Virus record (IMG/VR): IMGVR_UViG_3300017963_000559
Location: 1-32,620 of that record
Strand: one strand, 5' to 3'
Length of the DNA stretch: 32,620 nucleotides
From: a virus
A model generated the notes under the pieces. That model ran no database searches, was not told where the DNA came from, and was given only the letters and a program-made list of their open reading frames with translations. A program made the position numbers and the translations under genes. Each line of letters opens with the position of its first letter. The first letter of the stretch is position 1. Below, piece by piece: positions 12,778 through 21,838 of the stretch.

Positions 12778-13265
12778 AGTTCGGCGCCAAATAAAACTAT
12801 CTGATAAGGTGAAACAAGCAATTTTTCATATGTTTGAGAATAATCATAAACAGGCTTCGGCCAGGCTTTCATCCATGCAAGATAAGAGCTACTTGATGGA
12901 ACATAACCATCGCCATTTAAAACAATATGATATTTAGAGTTTCCGACAAGCGTGATGTCATCGAACTCGAAATAAAGACTTTTATATGCATTATCCAGTG
13001 TATGAATCTGAGATTTTGTTAATACGGTTGTTGATGATGCTATAAGAGATCCGGGTGAATCTGTCGAAGCGTTTTCATCATTATTATAAAGTTTTGCGGT
13101 TAGATTGGTAAACGTAGGGTCGTTATAAACAACAACCCACGTTCTTATTGCTCTTAGTATAAAGCTTTCATTAGAAAGACTGCTGTCTGGTGTGACCGTA
13201 CAAAACATGCTTGTATTTGCCAGCTCGCCAGAATCAAATATGTCTCCCCAAACTGTTCTAGACAT
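12774..13265 (-). CDS. Minor tail protein, unknown
   Basis: A 163-residue beta-rich protein. WVVVYNDPTFTNLTAKLYN and LYFEFDDITLVGNSKYHIVLNGDGY are strand-rich and fit a jelly-roll or lectin-like fold, as in accessory tail-tip or side-fibre attachment proteins. GAGGAG lies 9 bases before the ATG, and it ends by ATGA overlap with the hub gene. The function is inferred from position between distal-tail-like and hub genes. Confidence 0.6.
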   Translation of the reverse strand: MSRTVWGDIFDSGELANTSMFCTVTPDSSLSNESFILRAIRTWVVVYNDPTFTNLTAKLYNNDENASTDSPGSLIASSTTVLTKSQIHTLDNAYKSLYFEFDDITLVGNSKYHIVLNGDGYVPSSSSYLAWMKAWPKPVYDYSQTYEKLLVSPYQIVLFGAEL

Positions 13266-13268
13266 CTT

Positions 13269-14405
13269 TTATAGCTCCTCGCGAATTGTCATGGTTAAAT
13301 TATATACGCCAGGAGATATCAATTCATATCTTGGCTCTGCCGTTCGTTTTACATACCGCACGTAATATTCTGGCTCACTTGAAAGCACCTGTTCTCTATC
13401 CATTGATACAAAAAACGGGCTGTGTGTTCCGTAGTTTTCAAAAAATAAATCCATTTGTTCTTTATCATCAATGGTTAAGCCAAACCACTGAAGCTCCCAG
13501 GATTCTGATTGAGGATGAATATCTGTAAAGGTCTGTCCGTTTTCTGATATGCTTGTTTTAGAAAGATCAAGCATCGTGCCTCTAAATGGAAACTGTACCG
13601 CGCCGCGTGACACGCTTAGATGCTCTCCCAAAAACAAACTATTAACCTCTATATAGCGATTTGCGTTAGTGAGATCAGAAATAGAAACGCGCCAAAAACG
13701 TAAAGGATCGCTATGAAAACCATCGGCGTCAAACTTAAAAAACGCTCTAGAATTATACGATATCGTGGCTTCATAGCTTGGAGATGTCCACACGTCAGTT
13801 TCGCTACCTTGTATCTTAATTGTAGCACCTGGCGAGATGGCTATGGGAGAATTACGATTGCCCAAAAGGACAAAGGCTGTTGGATTACAAGAAATCCCCA
13901 TATCAAATACAATAAACTCGTTTTCTGTGATCTTGAGACTGTCGGCAATATAACTCAAAGCACCCGTGTCGTCGGATGTCGTATCGAATCCGATGAGATC
14001 ACCGAAAACTGTATCTGATGTCCACATCAGCTCGAATATTCCGCCTCCGCCTAAACCATCACTTGAAATTTCCCAACGATATGTCGAAGGATCTACACCC
14101 ACCCGATAACTAGACGCGCCGCCAGCTTCTAATGCATCGCGTATAACAGTGGCAAAACTATCGTGTGTTCTATATTCACCCGTTGCAACGGTTGCTGTTA
14201 AATCAACACCAGTTGTTTCACGAAATACGATAGTATTATTTGATGAGGTTATGTTCCAATAACCATCCGAACGCCACGAACGAGATCTGTTTTTTTCGTT
14301 AAATGTATTAGTACCTTCATAACCAGTTTTTTCCGAAGACACGTCATAATCATTGAGGCGATCTTCATCGATGTAATTATTATCTAAAATTAAAAAACAT
14401 CCCAT
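13269..14405 (-). CDS. Distal tail-like protein
   Basis: A 378-residue protein starting by TAATG overlap with the tape measure stop, the normal place of the distal tail protein. Its N-terminal part contains a domain (residues about 60-155, with FRETTGVDLTATVATG to FDTTSDDTGALSYIAD) that also occurs in the tail tube protein. The C-terminal half (SWELQWFGLTIDDKEQMDLFFENYG to YNLTMTIREEL) is of the kind found in phage distal-tail and tail-fibre-connector proteins. It likely forms the ring joining tube and tip. Confidence 0.6.
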   Translation of the reverse strand: MGCFLILDNNYIDEDRLNDYDVSSEKTGYEGTNTFNEKNRSRSWRSDGYWNITSSNNTIVFRETTGVDLTATVATGEYRTHDSFATVIRDALEAGGASSYRVGVDPSTYRWEISSDGLGGGGIFELMWTSDTVFGDLIGFDTTSDDTGALSYIADSLKITENEFIVFDMGISCNPTAFVLLGNRNSPIAISPGATIKIQGSETDVWTSPSYEATISYNSRAFFKFDADGFHSDPLRFWRVSISDLTNANRYIEVNSLFLGEHLSVSRGAVQFPFRGTMLDLSKTSISENGQTFTDIHPQSESWELQWFGLTIDDKEQMDLFFENYGTHSPFFVSMDREQVLSSEPEYYVRYVKRTAEPRYELISPGVYNLTMTIREEL

Positions 14406-17056
14406 TATGCTAACCTAAATCCTTGTCTGTTTAGATTTAAAATCACATCGGCAAGTTGCTGCTCGCCAACTTGAAGATTAACCGTCATTGATTGTGGCGC
14501 TGCTTGCGTGGGTTCTTGACGTGACGAAGCCAGCTCATCGATCAAACCAAAAAGTTGACCTACACGATTTGACGGAACAACCATCTCGCCACTTGTAAGT
14601 GCTGCTGGATACGTGTCGTTTGGAAACCCTTGAGGAACAATGCCTCCAGATTGAAACCCTAGTATGTCTCCGATTGTACCGCCGCCGCCACTAATGGCGT
14701 CTCCGATATCATCAAGCCAGCCAGGGCGTTTGATGGTAAACTCGAAATCAAATAAATCATCTAACCAATCTGGTGCTTCTATAGTTATACCCGATAACCA
14801 CGCTGGTTCGGGAATACTGATTTCGGGTAGCTTGATAGAATTTGAAAACGAGTCGGCAAGTGATGCTCCTATATTGGCTACGGCTGCTTTAAATCCGCGA
14901 GCGATAGCCTCACCTATAGCCATCGCGGCTCGGCCAAGACCACGAACTATGCCCTGAACAAGAGCGGCGGCGACACGAGGAATTGCCTTAATTAAAGCCA
15001 CAACAATACGTTCAAGACCGCCTTCGACAAGAAGCGAATCAATCAAAGCCTCTATAATCTCTCCGGCTGCTGCCGTTAGCCCCTCGACAAGAGCAATAAC
15101 CACAGGAGCTATGTTTTCAGCAATTGCCTCCATAAGAGGCGCAATAGCATCGGCCAGGGCTTTAATAATTAACGGTAACGCATCGGTGATGGCTGTAATT
15201 AATGCCGGAAGTCCTTTAAGAAGTTCGGCTATCAAATCCGGCAGGGCTTCAGCCAGGTTTTTAATAACATCTGGAAGACGTTTAACAAGCTGGGTTGCCG
15301 CGTCTAAAATTGCTGCGGCAAATGCCGGAGCTTGTTCTGCAATAACTTCACTAAGAGCCACAAACCCTCGGGCAATTTCAGGTGCTAGCTCAACTAGTTT
15401 TTCAATAACACTTTGAATGATACCAGGAAGTGAATTTATTATATCTGTTATCGCATCTGGAAGCGTATCAATAAGTCCGGTTAGTATTTCATCGAAATTT
15501 TCAAACGCTTGTTTAAACTGTAATGGTGCCGTGGCAATAGATTCTGTTGCCTTTGCAATACGGCCAACACCCGCACCTGAGAATAGATCGAAAAACAAAT
15601 CAGCAGTTTTTGTTACAGCAGGAACTACCTTATCTATAAAAAACGATGCACTGATACTAACACCTTTTTCTACAATCTCGCCCACTTCTGCTGCAATAGA
15701 TAACGCGCTTTTTGTCTCCTGCTGTGTTTGCTCGGTGGTTTTTCTTACACCAGACTGGGTTTTTTCAAGTTCTTTTATGAGTTTTTGGCCGTTTGTACCA
15801 ACAGCGTCAACTAAAAACTCTATTCCAGTTTCAATGCCTCTAAAAAATGTTTCTGATTCAAAACCAAATGCTAACGAATCTTCTTCTATCTTTTGAAATG
15901 TATCAGAAAGGCTTTCAACATCTTTTTTAACTTCGTTGCCACCGATACCATCGGAAATAGAATCTTGAAGCGATTGTAAAGATGCTTTAGTCTCTTCAGA
16001 AGCTTTTTCAATACCTGGTATGTACTCGCCGATAGTTAGCACTGCCTGTGCAAGTTCTATGATACCAAGTTTTATTATGTCTATTCCATCGGCTAGGTTT
16101 TGAATAAAATCCTGGACGAAATCTAATTTTAAAATTGTTTTTGCAAATATAGAAAAGCCCAAAACAAGAGAATTTATAGCAGCTATAACCCCTTCGAAAC
16201 CTCTTGAAATAAACTTCAAACTACCTACCACAGCAGGCGCAAGCTTTATTATATTAATAACAAGATTGGTAACAAAATCAGTTATCACATCGCGGTTTTT
16301 AGAAATACCGTCGATAAGTTTACTGATGATATCTGAAATACCGCCAATGGCTTTAATAACCACCGGGTTTTTGGTAATTAAAAACCCAATCTCTTCTAAA
16401 AGATCGCCGTACGTGTTTGAAAGCTGAGTTGTAGCACCTGCAAATGTTTTTATTTGAGCCTGAGCGGACCCGCCGTATTGAGAAATTAAAATCTTTGCTG
16501 CCTCGCCTGCACGAAGCTGTTCTTGTGTCAACGCCTTAATTGCAGGATTTACCTCACCAAGCTCTCCGGCAAAACCACCTAGGGTTTTTGCAACCTGGCG
16601 CGTAGCCTCTTCGAGGCTTTTACCAGTAGCTGCAGCAAGTTCCGTAGCGGCTGTTACAACTTCTTTTGCCTGTTCATTTGTTGCCCCAAAAGCCTTGGCA
16701 AGAGCAAGTTGCTGTAAGATAAGTTCATCACCAAACCTGGATGCTTGCTGAATAGATGTGGCATAGTTTTGAAAATCTTGACTGGCTTCTTCTGAAAACT
16801 CTCCAGATGTTTGAAGCGCAGTATTAAGATTATTAATGGCGTCTTCTTGAATAGACGCTGCCTCGGTTACCGCGTCAATGCCTGAAATGATTTTACGACC
16901 GGCAAAAATACCAACCGCACCAACAGCAACTGCTGTTAAACCCGCAAACGCCGTTTCAATAGATTTTAAAGACTTGGTGGCGCTTTTAGCAAACTTCTCA
17001 ACGTTACGTTGAGCTTTTTTGGTTTCGGCTACAAGGGTTAAATCAACAGTTGCCAT
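14405..17056 (-). CDS. Tape measure protein
   Basis: An 883-residue protein, the longest in the window, spanning nearly 2.7 kb. The N-terminus is coiled and Ala/Thr/Lys rich; residues about 200-330 are hydrophobic helices. Residues about 520-700 form a heptad/undecad-like series of Pro-containing helices (LPDAITDIINSLPGIIQS, LPDVIKNLAEALPDLIAEL, LPALITAITDALPLIIKAL). The C-terminus has GGGG hinges and a QSGGIVPQGFPNDTYPAALTSGEMVVP segment typical of tape measures. It sets tail length and delivers DNA or protein at ejection. It starts one base after the frameshifted chaperone's stop (TAATG). Confidence 0.9.
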   Translation of the reverse strand: MATVDLTLVAETKKAQRNVEKFAKSATKSLKSIETAFAGLTAVAVGAVGIFAGRKIISGIDAVTEAASIQEDAINNLNTALQTSGEFSEEASQDFQNYATSIQQASRFGDELILQQLALAKAFGATNEQAKEVVTAATELAAATGKSLEEATRQVAKTLGGFAGELGEVNPAIKALTQEQLRAGEAAKILISQYGGSAQAQIKTFAGATTQLSNTYGDLLEEIGFLITKNPVVIKAIGGISDIISKLIDGISKNRDVITDFVTNLVINIIKLAPAVVGSLKFISRGFEGVIAAINSLVLGFSIFAKTILKLDFVQDFIQNLADGIDIIKLGIIELAQAVLTIGEYIPGIEKASEETKASLQSLQDSISDGIGGNEVKKDVESLSDTFQKIEEDSLAFGFESETFFRGIETGIEFLVDAVGTNGQKLIKELEKTQSGVRKTTEQTQQETKSALSIAAEVGEIVEKGVSISASFFIDKVVPAVTKTADLFFDLFSGAGVGRIAKATESIATAPLQFKQAFENFDEILTGLIDTLPDAITDIINSLPGIIQSVIEKLVELAPEIARGFVALSEVIAEQAPAFAAAILDAATQLVKRLPDVIKNLAEALPDLIAELLKGLPALITAITDALPLIIKALADAIAPLMEAIAENIAPVVIALVEGLTAAAGEIIEALIDSLLVEGGLERIVVALIKAIPRVAAALVQGIVRGLGRAAMAIGEAIARGFKAAVANIGASLADSFSNSIKLPEISIPEPAWLSGITIEAPDWLDDLFDFEFTIKRPGWLDDIGDAISGGGGTIGDILGFQSGGIVPQGFPNDTYPAALTSGEMVVPSNRVGQLFGLIDELASSRQEPTQAAPQSMTVNLQVGEQQLADVILNLNRQGFRLA

Positions 17057-17295
17057 TATTTGCGTTTCCTTTGAGCTTTTTTAGCTTCTTCAGCATGGAT
17101 TTTATCTATCTCTATGTCGATAAGCATAAAACAATCCGCACTGAAAGAATCAAGCTTGGTAAGATCATCCATAAAACCAAGCTTAGTTAGCCGTCTTCTG
17201 GTTTCGTAATCATTCCAAATAGACGTGGCCTCGGTTGCCAGTGAATGTCCTTTAAAAGCCGCACGTACCTGGCGCTTTATCGCGACCTTTAGTGG
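17056..17295 (-). CDS. Frameshift extension of tail assembly chaperone (gpT-like part)
   Basis: An open frame without its own ATG, read in the -1 phase after GGGAAAC. From C at 17295 it codes 79 residues: PLKVAIKRQVRAAFKGHSLA, then TEATSIWNDYETRRRLTKLG, and ends KAQRKRK just before the tape measure ATG. Joined to the first 112 residues of the upstream frame it gives a 191-residue fusion. The highly charged helical end is the feature expected of gpGT-type chaperones, which coat the tape measure during tail assembly. No stop occurs in this phase before 17058, supporting real coding use. Confidence 0.8.
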   Translation of the reverse strand, partial: PLKVAIKRQVRAAFKGHSLATEATSIWNDYETRRRLTKLGFMDDLTKLDSFSADCFMLIDIEIDKIHAEEAKKAQRKRK

Positions 17296-17630
17296 TTTCC
17301 CAATGGAAAACCGTTTACCATCATGCGACCTATGTCGTTGATGATGTCCGCACCCTCTTTATAGTAACTAAGATCATCAAACGATTCGATCTTGTCTGTT
17401 TGGCCTTTGGCTTCTAATTTAATAGATTTAATTCGTTTTTTAGTTTCTTTAATTAAATCTACTGCGTTATCAAGACCAGGGTTGTTTGGATCTATGTCAA
17501 GAGACTTAACAAGATCAAGCCGCTCGACATAAAGTGGTACTTCTATTTCAACAACACCGACAAAAGGAGACTTTGTGTCTCCTTCGTCGGATTTAAACAT
17601 TTTTTCTGGTCTGTACTTAAATGTTTTCAA
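17289..17630 (-). CDS. Tail assembly chaperone, short form (gpG-like)
   Basis: A 113-residue protein, acidic and mostly alpha/beta (FVGVVEIEVPLYVERLDLVKSL, then LIKETKKRIKSIKLEAKGQ). It lies between the tail tube gene and the tape measure, the fixed position of gpG. Its last codons contain the slippery heptamer GGGAAAC followed shortly by the stop, so most ribosomes give this form and a few give the long form. Its role is to chaperone the tape measure protein during tail assembly. Confidence 0.8.
   Translation of the reverse strand: MKTFKYRPEKMFKSDEGDTKSPFVGVVEIEVPLYVERLDLVKSLDIDPNNPGLDNAVDLIKETKKRIKSIKLEAKGQTDKIESFDDLSYYKEGADIINDIGRMMVNGFPLGNH
17295..17301 (-). promoter_or_regulatory. -1 ribosomal frameshift slippery site
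   Basis: G GGA AAC in frame, an X XXY YYZ heptamer, differs from the lambda G/T site (G GGA AAG) only in the last base. It lies two codons before the stop of the short form. Shifting here opens the 79-residue extension that ends exactly at the tape measure start. A stimulatory structure downstream was not identified by eye. Confidence 0.75.
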
Positions 17631-17647
17631 GATATCTCTCCTTAAAA

Positions 17648-19156
17648 TTATACAAAAGAAATAGCAGCTTCGTCGTCGCCGTCGCTATTTACAAAAACCG
17701 ATAGCGTCATGCTAAGGCTAACAAGACCATCGTCGTCTTCAAGAGCAAACGATGTAATCGTAGCGCTTGGAGAAGCTAGACAAAGACATTTTCCAGCCTG
17801 CCAATTGCCACCAGACTTTTTACCTGCAATATAAGCAAATCGTGTGGTTGTATTTTCTTTAAAACGTTGAAACTTATCAACATCGTATTGATTTAAAAGA
17901 GCAGATACGGTGATACTGATTTCTCTTGAGTTAATAATAGATCCCGATACGCCCGATTCAGCACAGATTGATTCGATGTTTCTTTTCGGTGTAGACATGG
18001 AAAAACCAACAGAACTTGCTTCGAAACATTCGTAATCTTCCTGATCACCAATCATACAAAGATTGTCTTTTGCCACTAGTGGGTCTGCGCTGTCAAAAGA
18101 CGGGGTATAAGGTGCACTGTAATCTTGCGCATCATCTGATGTATAAGTCAAAGCTCCGGTATCATCGGCAGAAACTGTAAAGCCGATTTTATCGCCAACA
18201 GTGTTTGCCGTGTTTGCTCCTGTTGACCATAAAAGAGAAAGTGTCGCTCCGGTTGTATTTTCAATAGTGAATTTTCCAGTAGAATCCGAATAGGTCACAC
18301 TGTGAGTTTCTGTTGTGGCCGTGCCGTTCATTGCTGTTGTTAGAGCTTCGGCAAGATCGTGAGGGGTTTTATACATTTGGGCTGTTATCTGTGCGGCAAA
18401 CGTACCGTCATCATCTGTAAAATCAAGATAGATGTCTGTTGCTTCGATCTCGATTGGATCATAAAAATATTCAACACCTTCTAGTGTGTAGCTTGCATTA
18501 ATAAGCTCTCCGGCGTCAATTGTTACAGAAAAATCTGTTACCCTAGATCCGGCCATAAGCTGAATCGCACCGGAATTTCCAACATAATTCCAAATAGAAA
18601 GAGTTTGGTGTCCGGTTTCTGCCGGATAATAGGTAACCGCTTTTCCAAGATTAACACCCGTCCCAGGTGCGGTTGCTACTGCAAAAAGAAGCTCAAGATC
18701 ATCACTTGAAATAGATTCAATCGGACGAATTGAATAACCATTGGTGCCGTCTTTAATTAAAAGCGCTTGAAGCGGACGAAAATTAGTTCCCTCTCCAGTA
18801 TCTACTTTAACTGCCGTTGTAGTTGAGCCGGCAATGGTGTCGTATTCTGTAGCTTCGACATCTTCGTTTCCAAAAGCAGCTTCTAGTAAATCACCATATC
18901 CTGGTGCTTGACCCTCTGTGCCGCTATGTCGAAGATAATGAGAAAACGACGCACTTGGTTGCTCAATACCAAGAATTGATTTCGATGGTCCTAAAGATCC
19001 GGTAAGTTCTGCATTTTCTAATACTGCAAACTCCGGAGACATCGTAAAATCATCTTGAATTGCGATAAAATCGGTTGCTGCCGATGGCGGTACAGGTGTT
19101 CCCTCGGTTGTCTCAACCAAAACCGCCAAAACTGAATTGCGTGATTGAATAGCCAT
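17648..19156 (-). CDS. Major tail tube protein
   Basis: A 502-residue protein. The N-terminal half has the tail-tube pattern (SRNSVLAVLVETTEGTPVPPSAATDFIAI, then FSHYLRHSG and GYGDLLEAAFG). The C-terminal third contains an inserted or appended beta domain (residues about 240-340, with LSLLWSTGANTANTVGDKIG and FTVSADDTGALTYTSD) also found in the distal-tail-like protein. The last part (FALEDDDGLVSLSMTLSVF) returns to tube-like strands. About 500 residues is long for a tube protein, because of the extra domain, which probably decorates the outside of the tail. Confidence 0.7.
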   Translation of the reverse strand: MAIQSRNSVLAVLVETTEGTPVPPSAATDFIAIQDDFTMSPEFAVLENAELTGSLGPSKSILGIEQPSASFSHYLRHSGTEGQAPGYGDLLEAAFGNEDVEATEYDTIAGSTTTAVKVDTGEGTNFRPLQALLIKDGTNGYSIRPIESISSDDLELLFAVATAPGTGVNLGKAVTYYPAETGHQTLSIWNYVGNSGAIQLMAGSRVTDFSVTIDAGELINASYTLEGVEYFYDPIEIEATDIYLDFTDDDGTFAAQITAQMYKTPHDLAEALTTAMNGTATTETHSVTYSDSTGKFTIENTTGATLSLLWSTGANTANTVGDKIGFTVSADDTGALTYTSDDAQDYSAPYTPSFDSADPLVAKDNLCMIGDQEDYECFEASSVGFSMSTPKRNIESICAESGVSGSIINSREISITVSALLNQYDVDKFQRFKENTTTRFAYIAGKKSGGNWQAGKCLCLASPSATITSFALEDDDGLVSLSMTLSVFVNSDGDDEAAISFV

Positions 19157-19158
19157 GA

Positions 19159-19611
19159 TTAACTCCTATTTTGAAAAAATTCAACCTCGACGGACATTTC
19201 GACCGAAAGATACCTGTCGCGATCTCCTTCAGGTATTTCCAGTCCCCCGTGGGATGTATAAATAGCCTTAACAGCAGTGCCGTTTATGTCTTCGTCATTT
19301 TCAATGGCCAAAAACACAGAGTTGACATCTTCCATTATGGCTTTTTGAATGTTTTTAAAGGCTGATAAATTATGATCTGTTGTATTAATTTCGTTTGTAA
19401 GAACAACGATAAATTCTTGAACAAATGTATGCTTGCAACCAACCAGACGATTGCTGTTTGTTCCAGGCCCGTATGCAAACCCATAGCCTTTTTTTAAAAT
19501 TCTATCGGCGTTACTTTCTAAAGCATATGGATTAGGAAACTCTTGATAATCACTTAACGTGGAATCTAAAAGCGAGTCCAATGCATCAAATATATCTGAA
19601 ACAACCGTCAT
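19159..19611 (-). CDS. Tail terminator-like protein
   Basis: A 150-residue protein between the connector-like gene and the tail tube gene. The plan, an N-terminal helix (VVSDIFDALDSLLDS), a Pro/Gly loop, then strands and a helix (FVQEFIVVLTNEINTTDHNLSAFKNIQKAIMEDV), ending with a long strand (RYLSVEMSVEVEFF), matches tail terminators that cap the tube and join it to the head. It overlaps the upstream stop by ATGA. Position and fold pattern agree, without a diagnostic motif. Confidence 0.55.
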   Translation of the reverse strand: MTVVSDIFDALDSLLDSTLSDYQEFPNPYALESNADRILKKGYGFAYGPGTNSNRLVGCKHTFVQEFIVVLTNEINTTDHNLSAFKNIQKAIMEDVNSVFLAIENDEDINGTAVKAIYTSHGGLEIPEGDRDRYLSVEMSVEVEFFQNRS

Positions 19612-20447
19612 CTTCTTAAATATCCTGTCTGTGTTGATTTTTCCCGGTCGCTTTGATTACCATCGCGATTAAGATCAACACCAAAAAACTTAAGATTTAT
19701 AGCTTCGTCATAATAAGCCCGAGCTTTTGTTCTGTTATCGTCAAACTGTCTTCCTAAAGCCCAGTAAACAATCTCGGCAACCTTATGAATTGTTGGTTCT
19801 TTGAATTTTTCGTAATCAAGTATTTGATTTTGAGAAATGATAATATTTCTCTTTTTTAAATCTCTTATAACCATCTCTGAAGCTATAAAATGCTGATCGT
19901 CCCATGTTGTTTTACCTGCTTCAAAGGCTTCTTTTAAAGATGTGTTTGAAAGATCTGGATAATAATCATAAAGAACAGAATCCGATGAAAACTTGTTTCC
20001 AATGTATTTTAATGCAGTATTGACGTTTAAATCAGCACTAAATGACATGCGAATCCAATACATGTCGTAAATTCCCACCTTTGAAACACCCGAAACGTCA
20101 TCACTATCAAGCTCTCTATCCCAACCTTTTAGACGGTCGGTTTTCCATTCGATAATTCCAGACTGCGCTAACGATGCACTTGATAATGCCGTTCGGTCAA
20201 TTAGATCAACTACTGCGTTCCACTGGTTACCGTACCAGGTTTCAACACTGACACTTGTCGCCTGGTCGTTAGCCGTATCGATTTCAATATATTTGTGATT
20301 AAATGGAAGATCACACGCGACATAAAGCCTATCGTCGGCAGCTACAAATGGAAGCGTATATGATCCACTGCGCCATTCGTTAAGCTCAACGGAAAGATCT
20401 TTTTCCGTGCCGTCGTCGTTCCAGAATATTCTTTGAATATCTATCAT
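19608..20447 (-). CDS. Head-tail connector-like protein, neck region
   Basis: A 279-residue protein; the ATG at 20447 overlaps the upstream stop as ATGA and has GGGGA at the right distance, so the longer start (20459) is rejected. Residues 1-155 form a beta-rich domain (YTLPFVAADDRLYVACDLPFN). Residues about 170-279 are helical, with VAEIVYWALGRQFDDNRTKARAYYDEAIN, as in small gp6-type head-tail adaptors. The end (DLNRDGNQSDREKSTQTGYLRR) is typical of this class. It probably forms part of the ring beneath the portal. Confidence 0.5.
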   Translation of the reverse strand: MIDIQRIFWNDDGTEKDLSVELNEWRSGSYTLPFVAADDRLYVACDLPFNHKYIEIDTANDQATSVSVETWYGNQWNAVVDLIDRTALSSASLAQSGIIEWKTDRLKGWDRELDSDDVSGVSKVGIYDMYWIRMSFSADLNVNTALKYIGNKFSSDSVLYDYYPDLSNTSLKEAFEAGKTTWDDQHFIASEMVIRDLKKRNIIISQNQILDYEKFKEPTIHKVAEIVYWALGRQFDDNRTKARAYYDEAINLKFFGVDLNRDGNQSDREKSTQTGYLRR

Positions 20448-21043
20448 AACCTTCCCCATTGACGCACTGTCGATTCATAATCACCGGCTGTTACCGCCTG
20501 GTTTTCTAAAACTTTCATAAATTGTTGAATAAGAGTAATTGCCGATGATAACTCGACTTTAGTCATCTCCGAGCCGTAAACAATACGCTCGTCTTCCCAA
20601 ACGGCAACACAGTCGCTTATTTCATTGGCGTTATATTCTGCCTCTATTGTTTTTCCTTGATTTAAAAGCTCAAGACACATCGATGTCAAATCATAAAGCC
20701 TCGAACCCATAGCCTCGACAGCCGTGGAAACAACCGCCGATGCTTCGTTATTTCCGTAATAAATTGGATATAAAGATCCAAGATAATCAGATTGTGTAAC
20801 AGCCGAGTTTTGAAAAAAGTTATCAAGCTGTTCGACAAAAGCCAGCCCGGTTGTTAACTCGCCTTTAGTAAGTTTTGTAGAAACCGTCGCTGCGTCACCA
20901 TCGGCAAGAGACGACAGATCAGAAGATGCGCCTGATTTCCAATAAAGATTGTAAATAGCCGGAGCTTCGTTAATAAGCGATTCACACGACGTCATAAAAG
21001 ATTTGATATCTGTTTGTAAATTACTTGTTACACAATTAGACAT
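20444..21043 (-). CDS. Virion-region protein with internal duplication, unknown
   Basis: A 199-residue protein built from two related halves: KLTKGELTTGLAFVEQLDNF (about residue 58) followed by FQNSAVTQSDYLGSL, and EMTKVELSSAITLIQQFMKV (about 159) followed by LENQAVTAGDYESTV. Both halves carry the TK-EL...AVT-DY pattern, so it arose by tandem duplication. The start has GAGG 8 bases upstream. It sits between fibre/decoration-type genes and the neck, so a structural role is likely. No known family. Confidence 0.55.
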   Translation of the reverse strand: MSNCVTSNLQTDIKSFMTSCESLINEAPAIYNLYWKSGASSDLSSLADGDAATVSTKLTKGELTTGLAFVEQLDNFFQNSAVTQSDYLGSLYPIYYGNNEASAVVSTAVEAMGSRLYDLTSMCLELLNQGKTIEAEYNANEISDCVAVWEDERIVYGSEMTKVELSSAITLIQQFMKVLENQAVTAGDYESTVRQWGRL

Positions 21044-21050
21044 ATAAACC

Positions 21051-21530
21051 TCAATTCACTACTCTAAAAAATAAAATAACAGTTAGATCACTTGCATTTG
21101 TGCCTTGATCAACGTATTTAATATCCAACGTATCACCTGGATCAAAAGGGTCAGAAAGTCCTGTAAAAATCCCTCCGTAATCCACGTTACGTACTTCTCT
21201 TGTTGCGTATTTAGTTGTTGTTCTGCCGTTTAAATAAAATTCCATATCAAAATCTACAGAAGTTCTTGTGTTATCGTATGTAAAGGCTTTAAGTTCTGAT
21301 TTAATAGGAATTCTAATCGAGTTATCAGGGGTTAAATTAGAATAGGTAATCCAATCGCCATTTGACATAGTTCCGTTCATAATTAAAGGAATAGTATAAA
21401 CCGGCAGATCAAGAGCTATTTGTCTGGCTTCTTCAATAGCTGATTGAACCTCGTCGGCAGTAAATCCGTTTGTAGAATTATCAAAAGGAGTAGTAAGAGC
21501 TATTTGAGATTTAAAATACTGGTTTCTCAT
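21051..21530 (-). CDS. Fibre or decoration-type virion protein
   Basis: A 159-residue protein. TTPFDNSTNGFTADEVQSAIEEA is a common phage virion segment found near the N-terminus of fibres and head fibres; the remaining about 105 residues are beta-rich (SELKAFTYDNTRTSVDFDMEFYLNG, DLTVILFFRVV) and look like a small jelly-roll head-fibre or tail-fibre tip. It overlaps the upstream gene by 4 bases (ATGA). Placement among head decoration genes favours a head-fibre role over a tail fibre. Confidence 0.6.
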   Translation of the reverse strand: MRNQYFKSQIALTTPFDNSTNGFTADEVQSAIEEARQIALDLPVYTIPLIMNGTMSNGDWITYSNLTPDNSIRIPIKSELKAFTYDNTRTSVDFDMEFYLNGRTTTKYATREVRNVDYGGIFTGLSDPFDPGDTLDIKYVDQGTNASDLTVILFFRVVN

Positions 21531-21838
21531 CCTAATTCCTGGCAGATAACATTGTTTCCAGATGAACCTGCTATTAAATAAAGTCCAACGTCTCCAACAG
21601 GGACGGCTACTTCTTGTCTTTTTTCAATTGGGATACCCTTATTCGCACCAGATGTTGCCACGCCAGTTGGTCCGTAATAAACAGTATTGTTTGAATCGTT
21701 GTATAAAATAACCAACTGTCGCTTCTCATCGCGACTGCCGCCAACCTTAGCCTCAATCTGAGTAGACCCAACAGATAACGTTGTGGCAACATACGTTTGA
21801 TCGTAAACTTCTGCACGTTCACCATACCATTGGCCCAT
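21527..21838 (-). CDS. Small beta-sandwich virion protein (decoration type)
   Basis: A 103-residue protein. RQLVILYNDSNNTVYYGPTGV, then IEKRQEVAVPVGDVGLYLIA, and a final ICQELG give a compact all-beta domain of the kind phages use for head decoration or fibre attachment. Two other small proteins of the cluster (23036-23365 and 23367-23753) share the 'I-N-S' and 'pl-g' layout and may be paralogues. Its start overlaps the upstream stop by one base. Confidence 0.6.
   Translation of the reverse strand: MGQWYGERAEVYDQTYVATTLSVGSTQIEAKVGGSRDEKRQLVILYNDSNNTVYYGPTGVATSGANKGIPIEKRQEVAVPVGDVGLYLIAGSSGNNVICQELG

Noticed and set aside
15111-15896. Two plus-strand frames over 100 codons opposite the tape measure gene
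   Set aside because: Ser/Ala-rich mirror of the tape measure's repeated helices; no ribosome binding sites.
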